Notes: generated by a model from the letters alone, not told the origin. Shown: positions 29,246 through 38,225, counted from the stretch's first letter. The stretch: DNA of 41,275 nt from Gemmatimonadota bacterium (GCA_028874985.1 JAPPGI010000146.1:1-41275), one strand, 5' to 3'. Numbers and translations: made by a program.

Positions 29246-30196
29246 TTACGGCACGACTACCGAAAGAGCCGCGGGAACGGCATCCAGCCGAACCTCCCCG
29301 GTCCGCGCCTGGTGGACATCGCCGTCGACTTCATAGCGAACGCGTTCCTCGAAACGGACCGTAAAGCCGCGGTCCTGCCGCAAGGTCACCTCCTTCGCCC
29401 CCACATGCCCGCCCTTCGCGGCCAGGTTGAACAGGCGCGCGCGCCTCGCCGGAGAGGCATCGGCGATCGCGCACGCGTCCAGCCGACCGTCGTGCAGGTC
29501 GGCATCCGGAGCGATCGGGAATCCGCCCCCGAAGATGCGCCCGTTCGAGATCGTCAGGATGAGATGCCTTCCTTCCGTGCTCCATTTCTCGCCGTCCGAA
29601 AGCCTGAGCCGCGGGGCGCGGTACAGGAACAGTTGCTGCAGTGCAGTCAGCTTGTAGAGGAGAGGCCCTCGAAGAAGACGGGCCCGCAGGGTGGCGTCTA
29701 TGACGGCGATGTCGAAGCCGAAACCCACCAGGTTGAGGAAGTGCCGGGGTGACTCCCGCCAGGCCGTGCCCGCAGCCGCCTGCGGAGTCGCGGCGGGGCG
29801 CCAGTGCGATACCACCCGGCCCACATCTATTCGTCGGGTTCTGCCCGCGGCAAGTGCGGCGACCGCGTGCTCCGGGTCGGCGTAGCTCAGCCCCAGGCTT
29901 CTGCCGAAGTCGTTGCCGGTGCCCGAAGCCAGCAGACCCAGCGAGACATCCGGATTCCCGGAAGCCACGACGCGGTCCGCCACCTGGCTCCAGGTCCCGT
30001 CACCCCCCACCGCCACGACCAGCTTCGCGCCTGCGGCGATCGCACGGTCCGCAAGCGCCGCCTCCTCGCCGGGCGCTGTCGTCGCCGCCCAATCGTAGGT
30101 CCGGAGGTGCCTGTCGAGCAGGCCCCTGTAGAGCCCGACCCGGCGCGCGCCCCGCCCGTGTCCCGAGGCGGGGTTGAAGATGACGAAGGTGTGCAC
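29246..30196 (-). CDS. Diacylglycerol/sphingosine-kinase-like lipid kinase
   Basis: The protein has 316 residues. GTG at 30196 is chosen because the family begins right there (VHTFVIFNPASGHGRGARR) and GGGGA is 5 bases upstream; a longer start would overlap the previous gene. The catalytic domain has 'LVVAVGGDGTWSQVADRVV' (GGDGT at 64-68) and 'LGLLASGTGNDFGRSLGL', the nucleotide-binding and substrate loops of the DAGK/YegS/SphK family. The C-terminal beta-sandwich includes 'FLNLVGFGFDIAVIDATL' and 'GGGFPIAPDADLHDGRLDACAI'. It phosphorylates a lipid alcohol with ATP. Being third in an operon that starts with an alpha-oxoamine synthase, its substrate might be a long-chain base rather than diacylglycerol. 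Confidence 0.87.
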   Translation of the reverse strand: MHTFVIFNPASGHGRGARRVGLYRGLLDRHLRTYDWAATTAPGEEAALADRAIAAGAKLVVAVGGDGTWSQVADRVVASGNPDVSLGLLASGTGNDFGRSLGLSYADPEHAVAALAAGRTRRIDVGRVVSHWRPAATPQAAAGTAWRESPRHFLNLVGFGFDIAVIDATLRARLLRGPLLYKLTALQQLFLYRAPRLRLSDGEKWSTEGRHLILTISNGRIFGGGFPIAPDADLHDGRLDACAIADASPARRARLFNLAAKGGHVGAKEVTLRQDRGFTVRFEERVRYEVDGDVHQARTGEVRLDAVPAALSVVVP

Positions 30197-30213
30197 CGGC
30201 GTCCCCGGCTCCT

Positions 30214-30876
30214 TCAGATGCGCTCCAGTTCCTCGAAGACCTGGACGCCGTCCCTCATCCATTGCTCGCGGAACGGACAGGTGGCCACCTGGTCCCGGTC
30301 GAGCGGTGCGGTCATCGGGTGCTCATGGAGCCGGAGCGATCCGAGTTCCTCCTCGTGCTCGCTGTGCGGGCCCCGCATGTGGATGTCCACCTTGAAGCGA
30401 TGGTCGGCGTTCACCATGAACGACTGGTACAGATGATCGACCTCTTCCCTGTGGTGGTCGGTGATCTCCATGTCCAGGACCGGCCGGTCGCCCTCGCCGA
30501 CTTCGACCCGCATCCGTGCGTCCATGGGGGTGAAGTTGATGTCGAGGTCCTTCATGTAGTGCGGGAGGTGCCAGCGTTCGATGGCATGTTGCCGTGACGC
30601 TTCGGTGCTGGTTCCGACCAGAAACGGGTAGAAGGCCGACTTGGCCATCTCCTGGCCCCGGCCCATCAGAGGCGGCACGATCACCGAGAGCACGATCTCC
30701 TGGTAGGGACCGACCATGCTGTCGGAGAAATCGAAGGCCGTGACCGCGAGAATGCCGGACTCGTGCTGTATTTCAAGGGGCTGCAGGTGCGGCGGCAGAA
30801 CACGCCGCGCGTTGGATGTGGGGAATTCGAAAAAGGCGCTGACGGCCAGCGAAAAGTGATATCGGGTCAGGGGCAT
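30214..30876 (-). CDS. Acetoacetate decarboxylase-like (ADC fold) protein
   Basis: The protein has 220 residues from ATG 30876, overlapping the upstream synthase stop by 10 bases. Segments 'LPPHLQPLEIQHESGILAVTAFDFSDS', 'VGPYQEIVLSVIVPPLM' and 'KSAFYPFLVGTSTEASRQHAIERWHLPHYMKD' fit the ADC-like fold, where a Pro-Tyr-x-Glu strand and Lys/Arg-lined cavity bind beta-keto or related acids. The catalytic Lys of true acetoacetate decarboxylase cannot be confirmed by eye. In this operon it could act on, or bind, a 3-keto lipid intermediate. The assignment rests on a few motifs, so moderate confidence. Confidence 0.55.
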   Translation of the reverse strand: MPLTRYHFSLAVSAFFEFPTSNARRVLPPHLQPLEIQHESGILAVTAFDFSDSMVGPYQEIVLSVIVPPLMGRGQEMAKSAFYPFLVGTSTEASRQHAIERWHLPHYMKDLDINFTPMDARMRVEVGEGDRPVLDMEITDHHREEVDHLYQSFMVNADHRFKVDIHMRGPHSEHEEELGSLRLHEHPMTAPLDRDQVATCPFREQWMRDGVQVFEELERI

Positions 30877-32276
30877 TTTCCGTGTTTCTTGAGAACGGAG
30901 GTGATGATTTCGGCACCTTCCTCCAGGTCCGCCCGGGTGTGAGCGGCCGAGATGGACATGCGGAACCGGGACTTGTGTTTGCCGACGGCCGGATAGCGGA
31001 CGGGGTTGAGGTAGACTCCGGCGTGGAGCAGGTCTTCGGCGATCTCGAAGACGTTGGGGTCGTCGCGGATCATGATCGATATCACCTGGGAGTTGGAATC
31101 GCCCATGTCGACTCCGGCGTCGCGCAGCAATCCATGCATGTAGCGGGTGTTGTCCCACAACCTGTCCCGCAATTCCGGCTCGTTCCTGGCGATCTCCAGG
31201 GCCTTGAGCAACCCGGCAACGACGCCCGGCGGCAGCGCGCATGAGAAGATCCGGGCGCGTGCGAACCCCTTGAGATAGACGGTGAACTCCTTGCGCGCGG
31301 CCACGAATCCTCCGAGCCCGCCCAGACTCTTGGAGAACGTGCCGAGGTGGATGTCGACCTCGTCGTCGAGACCGAAGTGCTCCGCGACGCCGCGTCCGTT
31401 CGCACCGTACACGAAGGTGGAGTGCGCTTCGTCGACCAGGAGGCGCGCTCCGTGCCGCCGGCAGACCTCGACGATCGCGGGCAGGTCGGCGACGTCACCG
31501 TCCATCGAGTAGACGCCTTCGACGATGACCAGCTTCTTGCCCTCGAAGCCGCGCAGCTTGCGGTCCAGATCGGCCGCGTTGTTGTGCTTGAAGAAGCGTG
31601 AGGTGGCCTTCGAGAGGATCATCCCGTCCACGATGCTGGCGTGCGCCAACCTGTCCGCCACGATCAGATCGCCGGGGCGCATGAGGCCCGAAATGGCCCC
31701 GAGGTTGGCGCTGTAACCGGTCGGGAAGAGGATCGCCGCCTCCTTCCCCTTGAAATCCGCCACCTCCTTCTGGAGCCTCTTGTGAAGGTCCATGGAGCCG
31801 GAGAGGATCGGTGATCCGGAGGCCCCGGCACCGTATGCGCGCACACCCTCGCAGACGGCCTCGATCACTTCGGGGCGGTAGGACAGCCCCAGGTAGTTGT
31901 ACGAGGCGAAGTTGATGAGCCCCGCGAGCGTCTTCCGGGTCTTGGGGTCCTGAATCGCCACCCGCGTCGAGGGCGCCGACCCCATGGGCAGCGCGTAGAG
32001 GTAGTAGCGTCCCCCGAACTGGGCGTCCTTGTACCACTCCCCGAACGGTTCGAGAATCCCGAACGGATCGGTTCCCGCCGCGAAGTAGAAGTTGGTGTAG
32101 TCGTAGGTCCTGAGCCGACGAAGCGACTCCGCGTCTCCGGCCCCGCGGGAGGCATGCACGGAGGCGTCCCGCCTCCCGTCTGGGCTGCCGGTACCGAAGT
32201 CCGCCCTCCCGTCATCCGCTTTCGGTCGCGCTGATGCCGGAGCAGACTCTCCGCTGGCGTGTCGGACGTTACTCAT
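30867..32276 (-). CDS. Alpha-oxoamine synthase (serine-palmitoyltransferase/KBL-like)
   Basis: The protein has 469 residues from ATG 32276, followed by a ~45-residue low-complexity lead. The PLP fold-type I core starts at 'RTYDYTNFYFAAGTDPFG', then 'LINFASYNYLGLSYRPEVIEA', 'YGAGASGSPILSG', 'ILFPTGYSANLGAISGL', 'VIVEGVYSMDGDVADLP', 'RLLVDEAHSTFVYG' (Asp282) and the Schiff-base Lys316 in 'HLGTFSKSLGGLGGF'. The family condenses an amino acid with an acyl-CoA/ACP and loses CO2 (AONS, KBL, ALAS, SPT). The GTFSKxxGGxGG block and the 'YYLYALPMGSAPSTRV' N-terminal region look closest to SPT-like enzymes. Linked ADC-like and lipid-kinase genes argue for lipid rather than biotin synthesis. Confidence 0.85.
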   Translation of the reverse strand: MSNVRHASGESAPASARPKADDGRADFGTGSPDGRRDASVHASRGAGDAESLRRLRTYDYTNFYFAAGTDPFGILEPFGEWYKDAQFGGRYYLYALPMGSAPSTRVAIQDPKTRKTLAGLINFASYNYLGLSYRPEVIEAVCEGVRAYGAGASGSPILSGSMDLHKRLQKEVADFKGKEAAILFPTGYSANLGAISGLMRPGDLIVADRLAHASIVDGMILSKATSRFFKHNNAADLDRKLRGFEGKKLVIVEGVYSMDGDVADLPAIVEVCRRHGARLLVDEAHSTFVYGANGRGVAEHFGLDDEVDIHLGTFSKSLGGLGGFVAARKEFTVYLKGFARARIFSCALPPGVVAGLLKALEIARNEPELRDRLWDNTRYMHGLLRDAGVDMGDSNSQVISIMIRDDPNVFEIAEDLLHAGVYLNPVRYPAVGKHKSRFRMSISAAHTRADLEEGAEIITSVLKKHGKCP

Positions 32277-32450
32277 ATGCGCATCCGATGTTACGCCGAC
32301 CGCACCGCCGCCGCAATGAGGGCGAGTCATTGGATCTCCACGTCGGGTCTTCCGCGTCACAACGCCTATCCATACCCGGTTGTCGGTCCGAGAGCAAACC
32401 TGCGAGGCAGCCCTCCGGGAACGGACCCGCGGGGATGCCCGTTGGCGGGA

Positions 32451-32748
32451 TCACTCGCCCTCGGCGTCCTCGTCGACTTCCCGGGCGTGGTCGTCCCCCC
32501 GGCGGGAGCGCCGGCCGCAGGTGTAGCCGGCGGACGCCTCGCAGCAGGTCCAATCTCCCTTGTCTCCGCAACGGCCGCACGACCAGATCCGGCAACAGGC
32601 ACTCCCGCGGGACCTTCCACATCGCTGCCGGCGGAGCCAGCAGATCAGCAGGATCACCAGCAGGATCTGGGGGAAGGCCGATTCGGATGGCCGATCCCCA
32701 GAACTCGGCCAGGGACGTCACGTACCAGCTGAAGAGGTCTCCAAACAT
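32451..32748 (-). pseudogene. Cys-rich single-pass membrane protein, apparently frameshifted
   Basis: ATG 32748 begins MFGDLFSWYVTSLAEFWGSA. A second frame, entered near 32685-32695, continues with a hydrophobic helix (FPQILLVILLICWL), then RRQRCGRSRGSACCRIWSCG with further Cys (nine in all, four CxxC/CC-like spacings) and an acidic tail DEDAEGE to a stop at 32451. Neither frame alone makes sense: the first becomes Pro/Arg-rich. A GTG at 32657 could start a 68-residue product from the second frame. It is either a small gene with one frameshift or a short membrane protein from the GTG. Confidence 0.4.
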
Positions 32749-32815
32749 GATTCTCCATCCTCGGTTCGGGCGGCGATTTCCTCTCGGGCATCATCCCGGC
32801 GTCAACGCCATCCCC

Positions 32816-33010
32816 CTATATGAAGGAATCGGCCCTGAGTCGATAGATCGCAAGCCCCACCCAGGCCCCGAGGACCGAACCGCCGACGGTCGCCCACATG
32901 GTCGGGGGAAAGAAGATACCCGCCCCCGCCAACACGCCGAGCACCAGGGCCCCCGCCCCGCAGTAGGCCAGCAGGGTCAACAGGTCGCGGCGACGGACGC
33001 GCGGCGTCAT
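32816..33010 (-). CDS. Small two-helix membrane protein
   Basis: The protein has 64 residues: a basic start (MTPRVRRRD), two hydrophobic helices (LLTLLAYCGAGALVLGVLAG and WATVGGSVLGAWVGLAIY) and a short polar tail. Gly-rich helices fit tight packing. GAGG lies about 11 bases upstream of the ATG. No family recognised; it lies 36 bases after the hydantoinase stop on the same strand. Confidence 0.5.
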   Translation of the reverse strand: MTPRVRRRDLLTLLAYCGAGALVLGVLAGAGIFFPPTMWATVGGSVLGAWVGLAIYRLRADSFI

Positions 33011-33046
33011 CGGGGCATCACCCTCACGGCCTGCATGTGGAATATC

Positions 33047-36000
33047 TCACGAGTCTCCTTCTCCGTATTCGCGAGCCGCAGCCTCGACGGTAACGTACCC
33101 GTCCAGCACGTCTTCGCGCACCCTTTCGCGGCTTCTGGCACGCGGATCCCCCAGCCCCCCGCCCCCCGGCGTCTCCAGCACGATGCGGCGCCCCGGGGGC
33201 ACGACCTCCCTTCCCTTCACCCGCATCTCCCCCACGCCCGGCACATGCACGCGCCCGGGAGCCCCCGCCCCGCCCCCGTCCCTTCCCCGCGCGGCGTTCC
33301 TCACCCGCTCGAACATCTTGGACACCGCGAACGGAGCGCCATCCGCGTGCGACACCTCCATGACCTGGCCCAGGCCCCCCCGATACTCGCCCGGGCCACC
33401 CGAGTCCGGGATGTACTCCTTCCGCCAGAAGATGAGCGGCGCCACCGTCTCGGTGATCTCGATCGGCGTGCTGCGAACCCCCGACGGGAACGATGTCGCG
33501 CTCAGCCCGTCCTTCCCCGGCCGCGCCCCCGTTCCCCCGGTGTGGAACGGGTTGACCACGAAGGCCTCCGAGTCCCCGTACGGGTACGTCCCGGTGAGCC
33601 CCGGCCCACCCATGAAGACCGGGTTCCAGAGACACGACGACCCCTCGGCCGGGACCGATCCGGGGGGCATGGCCCGGCCCAGGCAGCCGAGCACCACGTC
33701 GGGGAGCATCTGCCCGATCGAGTGGCGCGCGGAGACGGCGGCGGGCGGTGGCGCGTTGAGAAGGCAGCCGGACGGCGCGGTGACCTCGATCGTGCCCAGC
33801 GAGCCCGCGTTGTTGGGGACCTCGGAGCCGACCACGCAGCGCACCCCGAAGGAGCCGTACGCCCGCGTGTACGTCCCGGGGACGTTGATCCCGTACGGTG
33901 ACATGGGGGACGTGCCGGTGAAGTCGATGCGGATGCCGGCGCGCGAGACGGTGAGCGCGCACACCAGCTCCAGGTCCCGGTCGTAGCCGTCTATGGTCAT
34001 GCGGTGGCGGTAGGTGCCGGGCCTGAGGGCGCGGATGCGGTCGAGCATTGCGCGGCGGGACGCCGTGAGGATCATCTCCGCCAGCCCGTCGAGCGCATCG
34101 AGGCCGAACTCGTTCATCATGGCGATGAGGCGCTCGCCCCCGGTGCGGTTGCACGCCGCCAGCGAGTAGAGGTCGCCCTGGGCCACGTCGGGGTCGCGCA
34201 CGTTGGCGCGCACCATGCGCATGAGCGTCCCGTCCACGCGGCCGGCCCTGGTGAGGTGGCAGATGGGGATGCGGATGCCCTCCTCGAAGACCTGGTTCGC
34301 GTCGGCGCCGAAGCCGCGCCCGCCCACGTCGGCTATGTGACTGGTGGCCGCGAAGAGCGCGACCGGGCGGCCCCTGAGGAAGGTCGGGGTGACGACCGTG
34401 AAGTCGTTGAGGTGGCCGGTGCCCTCCCAGGGGTCGTTCGTGACGAGAACGTCGCCCTCGGCCAGGGTCTCGACGGGATGGTCGCGGAGGAAGAAACCGA
34501 CCGAGGCCGCCATTGCGTTGACGTGCCCGGGTGTTCCCGTGACGGCCTGGGCCAGCATGCGGCCCGAGAGGTCGAAGACGCCGGCCGAGAGGTCGCCCGC
34601 CTCGCGCACCGGTGTGGAGAAGGCGGTGCGCACCAGGGTGCGGGCCTGTTCCTCCACGACCGAGAGCAGCCGGCTCCACATGATCCGGTCCTGGAGGGCG
34701 GAGAGGCCGGCGCGGGCTGCCGCGGATGCACGGCGTTCGGCCAGCAGGTGGCCGCCGGGAAGTACGGTGGCGCGCCAGCCGCCGGGGATGACCGTCGTGG
34801 TCTGCTCCTCGGCGATCAGGGCGGGGCCGGTGACGCTGTCGCCGACCGAGAGTTCCGGGCGCGGATGAACCGCGGCGCGGACGGTTCCCTCGCCGGTCCC
34901 TTCGAAGAGATCGGTCCGGGCGGTTGGAGGGGGACCTAGCCGGAGCGCCGTCGGGTCGGTGGCCGCGGAGTCCGCGGGCTTCCCGGACTCGCCGACGTCC
35001 TCCACCGACCGCGCCGCTGCCGACACCGCCAGCGTCCAGCTCAGCACTTCAACGTCCAGCCCCGGAATCGTGCGTCCGTAGACGGCCTTGTACGCGCGGT
35101 CGAAGGCCGTCCGGAGTGCCACGACCGCCTCTTCGGACTTCGCTGCCGACCCCGTCCCGCCCCGGCCCCTCACCACCTCGCGCGGCAGCTCGACTTCGAT
35201 CTCGTGACCCTGTCCCACGTACCGCATGTAGGCATGCGCCCTCTCGGAGGTGGCCGCGCCGGGAGCGCCCTCCCGCACCACCGCCGCCGCCTCCGCCCGC
35301 ATCCCGGCCAGCACCTCGCGCACCAGAGCGGGATCGAAGCGCGACAACCGCATGTGGCGGCTCCGCACGACCTCGTACGAGATCGGCGCCAGCAGGAACC
35401 CCACCGCCGAACCCACCCCCGCGTCGACCGGCACCAGGAACCGGTCCAGCTCCAGCTTGTCGGCCAGGCGGGCCGCGTGGATCGGCGCCGACCCCCCGAA
35501 GGCGACCACGGTGCGGCCACTCAGCCCCTTCCCCCACTCGATGGCGTGGGTGCGGGCGGCGTTGGACATGTTCTCGTCCACCATCTCGCTCACCCCCAGC
35601 GCGGCCACCCGCGCGTCGAGCCCCAGCTTCGCCCCCACGCGGCCCCCGATCGCCTCCTCGGCCAGATCCCGGTCCAGCCCGATCGCACCCCCCGCGAACC
35701 GCTCCGGGTCGATCCGGCCCAACACCACGTCCGCGTCGGTCACGGTGGCGTCATCCCCGCCACGCCCGTACGCGGCCGGGCCCGGCTCCGACCCCGCGCT
35801 CTCGGGTCCCACGTGGATGCGGTCCATGTCGTCCACGCCCGCTATCGACCCGCCCCCCGCCCCGATCTCCACCATCTCGATCACCGGGATCCGCACGGGA
35901 AGCCCGCTGCCCTGCTTGAAGCGGTAGCTGCGCGCCACCTCGAAGGTGCGCGAGTGCGGCGGCTCGCCTCCGTCGATGACGCACAGCTTGGCCGTGGTGC

Positions 36001-36862
36001 CGCCCATGTCGAAGGAGAGCACGTCGCCCAGGCCGAGCTTGCGGGCCAGGTGGCCGGCCAGGATCGCCCCCCCGGACGGGCCCGATTCCACCAGGCGGAT
36101 CGGGGCCCTGATCGCGGTCGCCAGGGTGGTGAGGCCGCCCCCCGAGGTCATGAGAAGGAATGGGCACGCGAAGCCGCGCAGCCGCAGCGACACCGCAAGC
36201 CCGAGCAGGTAGCGGGCCATGAGGGGCTGGACGTACGCGTTGGCGCACGCCGTCGAGAGGCGTTCGTACTCGCGCACCTCGGGGCAGACTTCGGAGGCCA
36301 GGGTGACGACGAGGGCGGGGCGCTCGTCCGCGAGGATCTCGCCGATGCGGCGTTCGTGGGCGGGGTTGGCGTAGCCGTGGATGAGGCCGACCGCGACGGA
36401 CTCGACGTCGTGCTCGTCGAGGACCGGCAGGAGGGCGTGGACGGTGTCCTCGTCGAGCGGGACGAGGACGCGGCCATGGCGGTCGACGCGCTCCCGCACG
36501 GGGAGGCGGAGGCGGCGGGGGACGAGGGGCGGGGGGCGGTCGACGCCGATGTCGTACTGCTCGAAGCGGTTCTCCCGGGCCATCTCGAGGGCGTCGCGGT
36601 GTCCTTCGGTGACGATCAGCGCGGTGCGCGCGCCCTTGCGCTCGATGATTGCGTTGGTGGCCAGCGTGGTGCCGTGGATGACGAGCCGCACGTCGGAGGG
36701 CGCGACCGAGGCCATGTCGAGGACCCCGGCGACGCCGTCGAGGACGCCCCGCTCGGGGGCGCCGTGGGTGGTGAGCACCTTGGTGGTGACCAGGCGTGTC
36801 CCGGTTTCGAGGGCCACGTCGGTGAAGGTGCCGCCGATGTCGATGGCGAGGCGGGAGGGCAT
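33047..36862 (-). CDS. HyuA-HyuB fusion hydantoinase / 5-oxoprolinase-type protein
   Basis: The protein has 1271 residues from ATG 36862, one base after the SDR stop. Residues 1 to about 690 are HyuA: 'RLAIDIGGTFTDVALE' phosphate loop, 'IHGTTLATNAIIERKGART', 'FLLMTSGGGL', 'VLSFDMGGTTAKLCVIDGG', 'VVAFGGSAPIHAARLAD'. After an acidic/Pro-rich linker, residues from about 715 are HyuB: 'DRIMWSRLLSVVEEQARTLV', 'REAGDLSAGVFDLSGRMLAQ', 'VLVTNDPWEGTGHLNDFTVV', 'PNNAGSLGTIEVTAP' and the C-terminal 'PGGGGLGDPRAR'. HyuAB usually come as two ATP-dependent subunits (N-methylhydantoinase, acetone carboxylase relatives); one-chain fusion is the 5-oxoprolinase layout. True substrate unknown; the coupled SDR suggests a catabolic pathway for a cyclic amide or keto compound. 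Confidence 0.9.
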   Translation of the reverse strand: MPSRLAIDIGGTFTDVALETGTRLVTTKVLTTHGAPERGVLDGVAGVLDMASVAPSDVRLVIHGTTLATNAIIERKGARTALIVTEGHRDALEMARENRFEQYDIGVDRPPPLVPRRLRLPVRERVDRHGRVLVPLDEDTVHALLPVLDEHDVESVAVGLIHGYANPAHERRIGEILADERPALVVTLASEVCPEVREYERLSTACANAYVQPLMARYLLGLAVSLRLRGFACPFLLMTSGGGLTTLATAIRAPIRLVESGPSGGAILAGHLARKLGLGDVLSFDMGGTTAKLCVIDGGEPPHSRTFEVARSYRFKQGSGLPVRIPVIEMVEIGAGGGSIAGVDDMDRIHVGPESAGSEPGPAAYGRGGDDATVTDADVVLGRIDPERFAGGAIGLDRDLAEEAIGGRVGAKLGLDARVAALGVSEMVDENMSNAARTHAIEWGKGLSGRTVVAFGGSAPIHAARLADKLELDRFLVPVDAGVGSAVGFLLAPISYEVVRSRHMRLSRFDPALVREVLAGMRAEAAAVVREGAPGAATSERAHAYMRYVGQGHEIEVELPREVVRGRGGTGSAAKSEEAVVALRTAFDRAYKAVYGRTIPGLDVEVLSWTLAVSAAARSVEDVGESGKPADSAATDPTALRLGPPPTARTDLFEGTGEGTVRAAVHPRPELSVGDSVTGPALIAEEQTTTVIPGGWRATVLPGGHLLAERRASAAARAGLSALQDRIMWSRLLSVVEEQARTLVRTAFSTPVREAGDLSAGVFDLSGRMLAQAVTGTPGHVNAMAASVGFFLRDHPVETLAEGDVLVTNDPWEGTGHLNDFTVVTPTFLRGRPVALFAATSHIADVGGRGFGADANQVFEEGIRIPICHLTRAGRVDGTLMRMVRANVRDPDVAQGDLYSLAACNRTGGERLIAMMNEFGLDALDGLAEMILTASRRAMLDRIRALRPGTYRHRMTIDGYDRDLELVCALTVSRAGIRIDFTGTSPMSPYGINVPGTYTRAYGSFGVRCVVGSEVPNNAGSLGTIEVTAPSGCLLNAPPPAAVSARHSIGQMLPDVVLGCLGRAMPPGSVPAEGSSCLWNPVFMGGPGLTGTYPYGDSEAFVVNPFHTGGTGARPGKDGLSATSFPSGVRSTPIEITETVAPLIFWRKEYIPDSGGPGEYRGGLGQVMEVSHADGAPFAVSKMFERVRNAARGRDGGGAGAPGRVHVPGVGEMRVKGREVVPPGRRIVLETPGGGGLGDPRARSRERVREDVLDGYVTVEAAAREYGEGDS

Positions 36863-36863
36863 G

Positions 36864-37673
36864 TCAATGGCTGCCCGGGTCGCCCCCGGCGTCTTCGCGG
36901 AGCGGCACGGTGTAGTTGAGCGACAGCCGTCCACCGTCCGGGCAGATCGTGTCGCCGGTGATGTAGGAGGCGTAGTCCGAGGCGAGGAAGACCGCGACGC
37001 CCGCCACCTCGGACGGGTCGCCGATCCGTCCCATCGGGGTGCGCGACAGGATCCTGCGGCGGGCCTCGTCGTCGGCCGCGACCACCCGGGCCATATCGGT
37101 GAGGATGGTCCCGGGACCGATCGCGTTGACGCGGATGTCGTGCGGCGCCAGGGCCATCGCCATCGCCTTCGTCATCTGCGCGACGCCCCCCTTCGAGGCC
37201 GCGTAGGCAAGCTGGTCCGGGATCGTCACCACCGCGTTGGTCGACGACATGTTGATGATGCACCCCTTCGCGCCGCGCTCGACCATGTGCCGGGCGACGA
37301 GCCGGCCGAGCAGGAAGGACCCGCGCAGGTTCACCGCCAGGACGCGGTCGAAGTCCTCGACGGCGGCGTCCAGGATCGAGCCCGAAACTATGATCCCGGC
37401 GTTGTTGAGGAGGATGTCGCAGCCGCCGAAGCGGTCCGTGCAGGCGGCCAGCAGCGCGGCGCAGTCCGCCGGGTCGGTCACGTCGCAACGGGTGGCCGCG
37501 GTGGCCGCGCCGGTGTCGGCCGCGATGCCCCAGGCGGTCTCCGCGCAAAGGTCGTCGAGGACGTCTCCCAGCACCACATTCGCACCGTGCTCGGCGAAGG
37601 CACGGGCGCACGCTGCACCTATCCCCCTCGCCGCGCCGGACACGACGGCGGTCTTCCCCGCGAGAGAGATCAT
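36864..37673 (-). CDS. Short-chain dehydrogenase/reductase
   Basis: The protein has 269 residues from ATG 37673 (GGAG 9 bases upstream); ATG 37688 would add five residues. Rossmann motif 'TAVVSGAARGIGAACARAFAEHG' (TGxxxGxG type), 'CDVTDPADC', 'ILLNNAGIIVSG' (NNAG), catalytic Ser in 'CIINMSSTNAV' and Tyr-x-x-x-Lys in 'LAYAASKGGVAQM', 'IRVNAIGPGTILTDM', C-terminal 'ITGDTICPDGG'. A classical NAD(P)H-dependent SDR of the FabG-like group. It is translationally coupled to the hydantoinase/oxoprolinase fusion and likely reduces or oxidises a related intermediate. Upstream, an inverted repeat at 37832-37871 may mark its control region. Confidence 0.92.
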   Translation of the reverse strand: MISLAGKTAVVSGAARGIGAACARAFAEHGANVVLGDVLDDLCAETAWGIAADTGAATAATRCDVTDPADCAALLAACTDRFGGCDILLNNAGIIVSGSILDAAVEDFDRVLAVNLRGSFLLGRLVARHMVERGAKGCIINMSSTNAVVTIPDQLAYAASKGGVAQMTKAMAMALAPHDIRVNAIGPGTILTDMARVVAADDEARRRILSRTPMGRIGDPSEVAGVAVFLASDYASYITGDTICPDGGRLSLNYTVPLREDAGGDPGSH

Positions 37674-38225
37674 GCGTTCGGGCTCCATGGCGGTGGCGTG
37701 ATCAGGGGTACGGTATCTGCGGCCCCCCGCCCGGGAGGCGGACGCGCACGGCGGCTACGGCATCCGAAGTCGGGCGACGTGCTCCGTCTCCTCGGCCTGT
37801 CCGAATGGTCCGTGGCGCGTGAGGGCGGCCAGGTCTGGAGACTAGCCTACTCTCCCACGCTTCTCCAGACCGGGAGTCCTCAGGATCCGGATCGCCCCAC
37901 CCCCGGCCCGCACCCTGGCTGCAACGCCCTGCCTGGCAGCCTGCGGACAAAACCCCCGCATTCGAACGGCGATGCATTCGGGCTGGCCGCTTCGCCCTTT
38001 CCACGGACCGCTAGCATAAACTGCAAGCATTTCTGGCGCCGATCTCGTCCGATAACCTATCTTCGACGGAGTCGCTCGCCCGATCCGCGCCCCGACCGCC
38101 CCGCCCGGAGCCATTCAACACGAGGCCGCACATTGATCCCCTTCGACCGCCACACGCGTGCCACCGGAGGCCCCTTCCACGGCACACTCCGGATCAAGTC
38201 CGTGGCGCGAGCCAAGTTGATCGAC
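37674..38225. promoter_or_regulatory. Divergent intergenic region with a 10-bp inverted repeat
   Basis: This 552-base region separates the SDR-hydantoinase operon from the LRR gene. GGTCTGGAGA (37832-37841) and TCTCCAGACC (37862-37871) are perfect arms around 20 bases. The repeat could be an operator for the SDR operon or a hairpin. Near 38010-38030 there is an AT-richer patch (CTAGCATAAACTGC) that may hold a promoter for the LRR gene, without a good -35. No gene is supported. Confidence 0.4.

Noticed and set aside
36381-38225. Long in-frame extension upstream of the LRR lipoprotein
   Set aside because: It is antisense to the hydantoinase and SDR genes and would hide the lipoprotein signal internally.
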